Assembly (NCBI RefSeq): GCF_024753565.1
Contig: NZ_JANTPT010000003.1
Span: 1-64,000, forward strand
Direction of reading: 5' to 3'
DNA: 64,000 nt
DNA from: Mechercharimyces sp. CAU 1602
GTDB lineage: Bacteria; Bacillota; Bacilli; Thermoactinomycetales; JANTPT01
The number at the start of each line of letters is the position of its first letter. The stretch's first letter is position 1. Shown here one piece after another: positions 57,873 through 64,000 of this stretch. A model generated the notes under the pieces. That model was not told the origin of the DNA. It saw nothing but the letters and a program-made list of their open reading frames with translations, and did no database searches. Made by a program: the position numbers and the translations under genes.

Positions 57873-58781
57873 CTAAGCTGACAGAGATTGATTAAGTTGA
57901 TCCTCAACAGTTTGAGGAGTGAGATAATCTAGTCCACTATGAACTCGGTTTCGGTTATACCAGCCCTCAATGAATTGAAAGATTGCCACTTTTGCCTCAT
58001 CAAAGTCTCGATAGCACCTATGATGAACCTCTTCTTTTTTTAAGATAGCATGGAAAGATTCGATACAGGCATTGTCATAGGGACATCCATTTGCACTGAA
58101 GGATTGCTGGATGTCTTTTTGTTGAAGGAATTGGGTAAGTTCCTCACTCGTATATTGGGAACCTAAGTCCGAATGTAAGATAAGTCCCGGAGCAGTTGGT
58201 TGCGATAGACAAGCATTTTTGATGGCTTTCATGACCACCTCGGTGGTCATCCGACGAGAAAAAGAATAACCAACAATTTTCTTCGAATGGAGATCCATAA
58301 CTGAGGCTAAATAGCACCAACCATCTTGAGAGGTGTGAACATAGGTCAGATCCGATACCCACTTCTGATTTAATCCCATTGTGGTGAAATCCCTCTTTAA
58401 GAGGTTCGTGCGTTCTTGGATGGATGTTTTCTTGGAATAGGGTCGGAATTTCTTATGGGTGATCGAGAAGATGCCCATTTTACGCATCAAGCGCTGCACC
58501 CTCTTTAGGCTCAACGACAGCCCTTGATTAAACAGCATCCGATGAATCTTAGGTGCTCCATAGCGTTGTTTGCTTTTTCGGTAAATCTCAAGGATCATTC
58601 GCTTCAATTTCTGGTTCTCTCGGTCACGAGAAGATGGTTTTTGATTCAACGATCGGTAGTACGTACTTCTTGGCACATCGAGAGTCTCACACACCATTTG
58701 CACGGGATGTTGCTTCTTGATCTCTTGAATCGCAGTTAAAACCTCTTTGTCGGCTACTTTTTTGCGAATATGGCCATAGCC
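57873..58781 (-). CDS. IS3-family transposase OrfB (IS-A)
   Basis: DDE integrase-type transposase, reached by ribosomal frameshifting from orfA. The catalytic acids lie in WVSDLTYVH, LHSDLGSQYTS and CIESFHAILKKEE; the HTH_21-like N-terminus (VCETLDVPRSTYYR) and C-terminal RVHSGLDYLTP are intact. The open frame extends upstream to 58901 inside orfA, but real coding begins near the lysine-rich overlap (KKGYGHIRKK), which I place at about 58781. All family blocks are present, so it may be active. Confidence 0.88.
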   Translation of the reverse strand, partial: GYGHIRKKVADKEVLTAIQEIKKQHPVQMVCETLDVPRSTYYRSLNQKPSSRDRENQKLKRMILEIYRKSKQRYGAPKIHRMLFNQGLSLSLKRVQRLMRKMGIFSITHKKFRPYSKKTSIQERTNLLKRDFTTMGLNQKWVSDLTYVHTSQDGWCYLASVMDLHSKKIVGYSFSRRMTTEVVMKAIKNACLSQPTAPGLILHSDLGSQYTSEELTQFLQQKDIQQSFSANGCPYDNACIESFHAILKKEEVHHRCYRDFDEAKVAIFQFIEGWYNRNRVHSGLDYLTPQTVEDQLNQSLSA

Positions 58782-59029
58782 TTTTTTAGGATTTCGTTTT
58801 CTTCCTTTAGCTTCAACATCTCTTTCTTCATCTGCTGATAGTCCGCAGGGGTCATTTTCTCCTCTCCGGTTCCTTCGATGGGAGTGAAGGCTTTGATCCA
58901 TTTGTAAATTGTTACTTCCGATAGGCCATATTCGCTACTTAATTTTCGAACCGATTGGCCCGATTGATAGAGCTCGACCACCATTTCTTTGAACTCCCAA
59001 TTGTATTTCCCATTCGTTTTTCGTTCCAT
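58754..59029 (-). CDS. IS3-family transposase OrfA (IS-A)
   Basis: A 91-residue HTH_8 DNA-binding protein: KYNWEFKEMVVELYQSGQSV, then the helix-turn-helix LSSEYGLSEVTIYKWIK and a C-terminal leucine zipper ending in LKKAMAIFAKK. A run of As near its end gives the usual -1 frameshift site leading into orfB. Confidence 0.88.
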   Translation of the reverse strand: MERKTNGKYNWEFKEMVVELYQSGQSVRKLSSEYGLSEVTIYKWIKAFTPIEGTGEEKMTPADYQQMKKEMLKLKEENEILKKAMAIFAKK

Positions 59030-59174
59030 CCGGACACATCCCCCTTATTTATCTTCATTGTAGGGACTTAACCTTTTTGTGTCCACAAAACTATACTAAC
59101 TCCATAGGGATTGAACGGTACTGATGACTAAACCCTTGAGGTTGAAATCTTCGAAGACAAATGATTTATATTCT

Positions 59175-59575
59175 GTCTTCTATTCCTCTTTAATCACTTC
59201 CTAGAAAAGTGGAATGAAGCCAATAGGAAAAAGAAAAGGGACTCTCTTATCAAGCTTGTTCACGTCAACTAACACAATTGAAAAAAAGTTGGTGTGGATA
59301 AAGGAAGTCAATTCTACCTCCCTTCAACAATCCCTAAAACATAGCGGATGATTTTTCCCTATTTCAAAAAAACAGATATACTGTATTTTACAAAGTAGAC
59401 GGAACAAGGTTCAATCTTACGCGAGTCAATGCGAACAAAACAAGGACGTACATCTTTTGAAGTCGCTTTACAGGATCAAACTGTCCAATCTAGGTTAGAT
59501 GAAGTTTGCTAAGTCCTCTCTCTGAATATATCGAAAGAAGGATCAAGAGTTTTTGTCGTTAGGACGACGGTTTAG
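59175..59575 (+). pseudogene. Decayed TnpB (IS200/IS605-type) remnant
   Basis: Translated piecewise in several frames, this stretch gives TnpB blocks in order: FLEKWNEANRKKK, SYQACSRQLTQLKK, LVWIKEVNSTSLQQSLKH, RRNKVQSYASQ, IKLSNLG, MKFAKS and VFVVRTT. Several frameshifts and stops separate them. They cover roughly the N-terminal half; the RuvC catalytic acids and zinc finger are gone. A hairpin like an IS605 right end follows at 59603. TnpB is an RNA-guided nuclease, but this copy is dead. Confidence 0.75.
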
Positions 59576-59602
59576 ATCTTGTAAGTAGATGGGAGTTCCA
59601 AA

Positions 59603-59642
59603 GAATCTCCTCCTCTTAGCGTAGCGTAGGTGGAGGAGATTC
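59603..59642 (+). repeat. Hairpin at the presumed right end of the TnpB element
   Basis: A perfect 11-bp stem (59603-59613 with 59632-59642) with an 18-base loop, about 30 bases after the last TnpB block. IS200/IS605 elements end in such subterminal hairpins. Confidence 0.6.
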
Positions 59643-59675
59643 AAACGGAATGAAACTTACCTATATGCAAAGTGC

Positions 59676-59802
59676 GATTCCGTGTAAAAATAGGTATGAA
59701 AATGCATTTTAGATTGCCCATATAATTGAAAATTCGTGTGTAAAAATAGGTGGATCAAAAATAGAGTTATTTTTACACGGAATCAGTATGTATTTTTACA
59801 CA
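59676..59802 (+). repeat. Cluster of inverted repeats with core GTGTAAAAATA
   Basis: The 17 bases at 59676-59692 reappear inverted and perfect at 59768-59784. Two further copies of the core occur at 59738-59748 (direct) and near 59791-59802 (inverted). The core resembles IS256-type terminal repeats, so this may be a MITE or nested IS ends. No gene lies here. Confidence 0.7.
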
Positions 59803-59871
59803 AAAGAAAAGAAAAAATTCTTTTGTATCAGTTGAATCACACAAAATTATTAGGTAGAAAAAATATGAAAG

Positions 59872-59920
59872 GTTTAGAAGTGACTACCTAGAGAGTAGCG
59901 GTAGGTAGCCACTTCTAAAC
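59872..59920 (+). repeat. 19-bp near-perfect hairpin
   Basis: Arms 59872-59890 and 59902-59920 pair with one mismatch around an 11-base loop. No T run follows. It may be the trace of another mobile element or a terminator. From 59921 to 60294 I see no gene. Confidence 0.55.
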
Positions 59921-60294
59921 AGCCAGTTCTCAACAATACTCGATTTTACCTGGGAGCTATTAAAAAGATGCTGTGTATATGTTTCTGATTTGGAGAAATA
60001 TCTGGTCGAAACCATTTTTCATTACCCTCTTAATAAACAAAGTGGAAACGAAAAAGAAACTAAAATAGGTTCATCATTGTAGTTTGATCTTTAATATAGG
60101 GCCTTATTTGAATACGTAAAATAATTTCCATCTGATTGAAAAGTATGCTTATACTTGACAAAAACTCGTGCCCTGACAGAATTAGCGACAAAATGAAGGA
60201 GGAGAAACGCTCCACTAATTACCTAGTTTTTTGACTCCCTCTTAGTATGAGGTATCCTCTTTCTAAAAATAATTTCTATTTATATCCATTATTA

Positions 60295-60323
60295 TTGACA
60301 ATACTACCTGGAGCATATATTAT
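60295..60323 (+). promoter_or_regulatory. Promoter of thrS
   Basis: TTGACA (60295-60300), 17 bases, TATTAT (60318-60323); start expected near 60330, giving a leader of about 160 bases. Confidence 0.7.
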
Positions 60324-60335
60324 CTGGAGGATGTA

Positions 60336-60365
60336 GTGTATTCGAAAATGTTTATGTATTACTAA
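60336..60365 (+). CDS. Candidate 9-codon leader peptide before thrS
   Basis: GTG at 60336 is preceded by GGAGG 5 bases upstream and reads MYSKMFMYY then TAA. It precedes a terminator-like hairpin, the layout of attenuation leaders. It has no threonine codons. Short frames occur by chance, so this is only a candidate. Confidence 0.3.
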   Translation: MYSKMFMYY

Positions 60366-60380
60366 ATGTAGGATGGAGCC

Positions 60381-60432
60381 ATAAACAAGCGTTTTGTTCC
60401 TGGTGAGAGGAGATGAGGCGTTTGTTTATTTT
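60381..60432 (+). terminator. Terminator-like hairpin in the thrS leader
   Basis: An 11-bp stem with one G-T pair (60381-60391 with 60419-60429) followed by Ts, between the promoter and the thrS start. No T-box consensus is present in the leader. It could be an attenuator. Confidence 0.6.
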
Positions 60433-60491
60433 CATATTAAACTGGAAAATCTGTTGACAGTATAGGTTAATCAGAAGAAGGGGTGTTTTGA

Positions 60492-62426
60492 GTGACAAAA
60501 CGGATTAAAGTAAGGCTGAAAAATGGTGAAAAAAAGTCTTATCTTGTGGGTGTAACTGCTTTAGAGATTGCACAGTCAATTTCCAGAAGCTTAGCAAAGG
60601 AAGCTGTTGTAGCGAAAGTTGATAATAAAATTATTGATCTGTCTCGTAAATTAAATCAGGATGTTGATCTTGAGATTTTAACACTACGTGATCCAGAAGG
60701 TTTGGATGTTATGAGACATTCTGCTGCACATGTGATGGCTCATGCTGTATTTAGGTTATATCCAAATGTGAAGTTAGCCATAGGTCCAACAACGGAGAAT
60801 GGTTTTTACTATGACTTCGCTGATCAAACCCTTACCCCAGAAGACTTCCCCAAAATTGAATTAGAAATGAAAAAAATAATTAAGGAAAACCTTGCGATAG
60901 AAAGGGAAGTTATATCTCGTGATAGGGCAATAGAATTATTTCGCGAACGAGAAGATCGTTTTAAGGTTGAAATAATTAAAGATATCCCTAAAGACGAATA
61001 TGTTACTATTTATCGTCAAGGAGAGTTTGTAGATTTGTGCCGAGGCCCTCATCTTACTTCAACTGGGAAAGTGAAAATTTTTAAATTGATGACCGTTTCA
61101 GGGGCCTATTGGAAAGGAGATTCCAATAGAGAATCATTGACTCGTATCTATGCAGCTGCTTTTAGGAAGAAAGAAGAGTTACATGACTATATCCACCAAC
61201 TTGAAGAAGCAAAACAGCGAGACCATCGGAAGCTAGGAAAGGAATTAGAAATTTTTGCATTGTCTAGTGAAGTAGGACAAGGATTACCCATTTGGCTACC
61301 TAAAGGAGCAAAAATTCGTCGTATTATTGAGCGGTATATTGTTGATTTGGAAGAGAGCCTAGGTTATGAACATGTCTATACTCCACACTTGGCAAATGTT
61401 GAGTTATATAAGACATCTGGGCACTGGGATCACTATCAAGATGATATGTATCCATCGATGAAAGTTGATCAAGAGGAGCTAGTGCTACGTCCTATGAACT
61501 GTCCTCATCATATGCAAGTATATAAGTCCCGTATGCGAAGTTATCGAGACTTGCCACTTAGAATTGCAGAGTTAGGGATGATGCATCGCTATGAGATGTC
61601 AGGTGCTCTCGCAGGTCTTCAACGCGTTCGAGTTATGACTTTAAATGATGCTCATATTTTCTGTCGTCCCGAACAGATTAAAGAAGAATTCTCCCGAGTC
61701 GTACGATTAATCGAAAAGGTTTACACAGATTTTGGTATTAATGACTATTATCATCGACTATCCTATCGTGATCCGAAGGATAAAGACAAATACATTCAAA
61801 ATGATGAAATGTGGGAATTAGCTCAAGGTATGCTAAAGGAAACAATGGATGAATTAGGTCTAACTTATGTAGAAGCACCGGGGGAAGCCGCCTTTTATGG
61901 TCCGAAACTAGATGTACAAGTTAGAACTGCGTTAGGAAAAGACGAGACTCTTTCTACAGTCCAACTTGACTTTCAGCTTCCTATACGTTTTGATCTAAAT
62001 TATATTGGAGAGGATAGTAAAGGACATAGACCTGTAGTAATTCACCGTGGGGTTTTAAGCACTATGGAGCGTTTTGTTTCGTTCCTAATAGAGCAGTATA
62101 AAGGCGCATTTCCAGTTTGGTTGGCACCCATTCAGGTTCGAATATTAACTGTCAATAAGATTTTTGATGAATATGCGGAAGAAATTTCTGAGAATTTAAG
62201 TGAAGCTGGTATTCGAGTTGAAATGGATTCAAGTGATGAGAAATTAGGTTATAAAATAAGGAAGTCTCAGACCGAAAAAATTCCCTATACTATAGTTCTT
62301 GGTGAGAAAGAAAGGGAGAGTCGCACTTTAAGTGTTAGGAAGTATGGAGAAGATGAGATTAGTGAAATGTTACTGGAAACTTTCTTAATGAATTTACTTG
62401 AAGAAGATAAATTGAGGAAGATATGA
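60492..62426 (+). CDS. thrS: Threonyl-tRNA synthetase
   Basis: A 644-residue class II synthetase. TGS domain (residues 1-62); editing domain with [10 protein letters not shown] near residues 76-85 and DLCRGPH near 179-185; catalytic core with zinc ligands in RPMNCPHH (Cys) and NDAHIFC (His), the class II motif with [14 protein letters not shown], and motif 3 near [12 protein letters not shown]; then the anticodon-binding domain. GTG start with AAGGGGTG. The gene is clearly more AT-rich than the core region, lies between IS copies, and lacks the T-box usual for Bacillales thrS. It may be an extra, acquired copy. Confidence 0.95.
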   Translation: MTKRIKVRLKNGEKKSYLVGVTALEIAQSISRSLAKEAVVAKVDNKIIDLSRKLNQDVDLEILTLRDPEGLDVMRHSAAHVMAHAVFRLYPNVKLAIGPTTENGFYYDFADQTLTPEDFPKIELEMKKIIKENLAIEREVISRDRAIELFREREDRFKVEIIKDIPKDEYVTIYRQGEFVDLCRGPHLTSTGKVKIFKLMTVSGAYWKGDSNRESLTRIYAAAFRKKEELHDYIHQLEEAKQRDHRKLGKELEIFALSSEVGQGLPIWLPKGAKIRRIIERYIVDLEESLGYEHVYTPHLANVELYKTSGHWDHYQDDMYPSMKVDQEELVLRPMNCPHHMQVYKSRMRSYRDLPLRIAELGMMHRYEMSGALAGLQRVRVMTLNDAHIFCRPEQIKEEFSRVVRLIEKVYTDFGINDYYHRLSYRDPKDKDKYIQNDEMWELAQGMLKETMDELGLTYVEAPGEAAFYGPKLDVQVRTALGKDETLSTVQLDFQLPIRFDLNYIGEDSKGHRPVVIHRGVLSTMERFVSFLIEQYKGAFPVWLAPIQVRILTVNKIFDEYAEEISENLSEAGIRVEMDSSDEKLGYKIRKSQTEKIPYTIVLGEKERESRTLSVRKYGEDEISEMLLETFLMNLLEEDKLRKI

Positions 62427-62515
62427 TAGGTGTAAAATCTGAGTGTTAGTCTAAAAAGTGGACACAAAGAATTGAGAATGCCACAATAAAAGCAAATCAA
62501 TTCGAGGTGTTCGAA

Positions 62516-62800
62516 ATGAAAAGATATGATCGGGAATTTAAAAAGCAGACGGTCGAGATGATTCAAGAAGAAGGGAAGTCGGTCGCACAAGTCGCTCGTG
62601 AGTTAGGTATTTCGAATATAACCTTGTATTATTGGGTCCGGCAATACAAGCAAGATCGGAAAGAAGCGTTCCCGGGAAGCGGGAATCTGAAGCCCTCTGA
62701 TCGTGAATATCAGGAGTTACAGAAGCGCATTCGTGATCTGGAGGAGGAGAATGCCATCTTAAAAAAGGCTACGCACTTCTTCACAAAAGACCGGAAGTGA
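62516..62800 (+). CDS. IS3-family transposase OrfA (IS-B)
   Basis: A 94-residue HTH_8 protein: KRYDREFKKQTVEMIQEEGK, helix-turn-helix VARELGISNITLYYWVRQ, zipper and LKKATHFFTK. GAGGTG precedes ATG 62516. A TTAAAAAAG slippery run lies near 62760, and the -1 frame stays open from there into orfB, so OrfAB could be made. Confidence 0.88.
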   Translation: MKRYDREFKKQTVEMIQEEGKSVAQVARELGISNITLYYWVRQYKQDRKEAFPGSGNLKPSDREYQELQKRIRDLEEENAILKKATHFFTKDRK

Positions 62801-63619
62801 TCTACTCCTTCATCGATCAAAACCGCTCTTACTTCCGGGTGGAGAAGATGTGTCAGGTGATGCAAGTATCTAAGAGCGGTTATTATGAGTGGAGGAATCG
62901 CCCCATGAGTCGGCAGAAACAGCGGAGAAAACAGATTGTAGAACGTGTAGGGCATCTCTTCCTCGCCTCCCGTCGTCTTTATGGGAGTCCGAAGATCACG
63001 AAGATGTTGGGAAAAGAAGGCCTTCGTGTCTCACAGAAAACCGTTGCTAGAGTCATGAAGGAAAAGGGCTATTTCTCACGAACCGTCAAGAAATACAAAG
63101 CCACGACGCAATCCAAACATGACTATCCTGTTCATAAGAACATTCTTAACCAATCCTTCATCGCCCAGCGTCCCGATGAAGTGTGGATGGCGGACATGAC
63201 TTTTGTTCCGACACAAGAGGGATGGCTCTATCTCGCCAGTATTATGGATCTTTACACGCGAAAAATTGTGGGTTGGTATGCGGATCGTCGGATGACCAAA
63301 GAACTCGTCTTGAAAGCCTTAGATCGCGCTTATGACCAGCAAAGACCGAAGGAATCCGTTCTCCATCACTCTGATCGCGGAAGCCAGTACGCTTCTCATG
63401 AATACCAAGATCGACTCCAGCAATACGCAATGCAAGGAAGCATGAGCCGAAAGGGGAACTGCTACGACAACGCTTGCATTGATCCTTCCATAGCATCATC
63501 AAACGAGAGCTCGTTTATCTCTCTCGCTTCGAGACCCGAAAACAGGCTCAACAAAGCATCTTTGAATACATCGAATGTTTCTATAACAAGAAAAGAGTTC
63601 ACTCATCGCTTGACTATTG
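62797..63619 (+). pseudogene. IS3-family transposase OrfB (IS-B), broken
   Basis: DDE transposase with WMADMTFVPT and LHHSDRGSQYAS. One base is missing at about 63482 (after NACI), so [11 protein letters not shown] is read out of frame. Correcting by one base restores the family sequence through RVHSSLDY, where the gene is cut by the next IS. Inactive. Confidence 0.88.
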
Positions 63620-64000
63620 TGGAGTTAGTATAGTTTTGTGGACACAAAAAGGTTAAGTCCCTAAAATGAAGATAAATAAGGGGGATGTGTCCGGATGGAA
63701 CAAAAAACGAATGGGAAATACAATCGGGAGTTCAAAGAAATGGTGGTCGAGCTTTACCAATCGGGCCAATCGGTTCGAAAATGAAGTAGCGAATATGGCC
63801 TATTGGAAGTGACGACTTATAAATGGATCAAAGCCTTCACTCCCATCGCCGTACTACCGATCGTTGAATCAAAAACCATCTTCTCGTGACCGGGAGAACC
63901 AGAAATTGAAGTGAATGATCCTTGAGATTTACCTAAAAAGCAAACAGCGCTATGGGGCACCCAAAATCCATTGGATGCTGTATCATCAAGGGCTGTCGTT
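63620..64000 (+). mobile_element. Second, decayed copy of IS-A (runs off the window)
   Basis: It begins with the same TGGAGTTAGTATAG end as IS-A, in the opposite orientation to the copy at 57840. orfA (start 63695) has a stop TGA at 63782 where the intact copy reads TTA. Near 63850 the sequence jumps from orfA to orfB; the matching points in the intact copy are about 210 bases apart. The rest continues past the window. Confidence 0.88.

Larger units (their letters stand above)
57840..59104 (-). mobile_element. IS3-family insertion sequence (IS-A), apparently complete
   Basis: About 1265 bases with orfA and orfB on the minus strand. Imperfect terminal repeats: 57840-57871 (TGAGTCAATAAG...GTTAAG) and the complement of 59067-59104 (TGGAGTTAGTATAG...GTTAAG). 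The outer 38 bases reappear at 63620 in the decayed second copy, which helped fix this end. I see no clear target-site duplication. Confidence 0.85.
62444..63619 (+). mobile_element. IS3-family insertion sequence (IS-B), frameshifted and truncated
   Basis: The left end TGTTAGTCTAAAAAGTGGACAC begins at 62444, 17 bases after thrS. orfA is intact, orfB is frameshifted, and the right end is missing: the sequence switches to the IS-A end at 63620 in the middle of the SSLDY block of orfB. A later IS-A insertion or a recombination event removed the right end. Confidence 0.85.

Noticed and set aside
57837-59107. Target-site duplication of IS-A
   Set aside because: The bases next to the two ends (ACT on the left, TAG on the right) do not match in any nearby register.
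59588-59830. CRISPR array
   Set aside because: The repeats are few, inverted and unevenly spaced, with no cas genes in the window.
59921-60294. Possible gene between the hairpin and the thrS promoter
   Set aside because: All frames are short and interrupted, and no recognisable protein blocks were found.
60330-60491. T-box riboswitch for thrS
   Set aside because: The invariant GGTGGNACCGCG sequence seen before metG is absent here.

Overview
The window reads as the origin-proximal chromosome of an endospore-forming member of the Bacillales. From position 1 to about 51500 the gene order follows the Bacillus subtilis block that runs from an rRNA operon to lysS: 5S rRNA, csfB(gin), yaaO, tmk, darA, holB, ricT, yabA, yazA, rsmI, abrB, metG, tatD, rnmV, rsmA, veg, sspF, ispE, purR, ridA, spoVG, glmU, prs, ctc, pth, fin, mfd, spoVT, yabM-like, yabN, rqcP, yabP, yabQ, divIC, two tRNA-Met genes, spoIIE, tilS, hpt, ftsH, coaX, hslO, cysK, pabA, pabC, folP, folB, folK, dusB and lysS. 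Many of these serve sporulation (csfB, abrB, sspF, spoVG, fin, spoVT, yabP, yabQ, spoIIE). Several intergenic regions carry recognisable promoter types: sigma-F before csfB, sigma-H before spoVG, sigma-G before spoVT, a sigma-B-like box before ctc, and Spo0A boxes at abrB and spoIIE. A Thermoactinomycetaceae-type organism is plausible, but this is inference.

Departures from the B. subtilis order are informative. A NurA nuclease and HerA ATPase pair sits between abrB and the T-box-controlled metG. A YkuK-like gene takes the place of yabG. A PrsA-like foldase follows mfd. A DUF402 gene lies between the tRNAs and spoIIE. A truncated-globin-like gene lacking the usual heme-ligand positions sits between coaX and hslO. 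msrA occupies the place of pabB. yaaR, yabR, yabS and yabT are not seen.

From about 51500 to 57900 the window becomes accessory. It holds a secreted glycerophosphodiester phosphodiesterase (minus strand); a divergent three-gene unit (Lgt-like membrane enzyme, radical SAM protein of the MJ0619/tetraether-synthase type, small membrane protein); an internally duplicated protein of unknown family; a 72-residue protein; a four-helix membrane protein; and a von Willebrand A-domain lipoprotein cut off by an insertion sequence.

From 57840 to 64000 the window is an insertion-sequence island. An intact IS3-family element (called IS-A here) is followed by a heavily mutated TnpB remnant, a cluster of inverted repeats, an AT-rich thrS gene with its own promoter, 9-codon leader ORF and terminator-like hairpin, a second IS3-family element (IS-B, frameshifted and truncated), and a decayed inverted copy of IS-A with an internal deletion. 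thrS therefore lies between two oppositely oriented IS-A copies, which suggests mobile acquisition.
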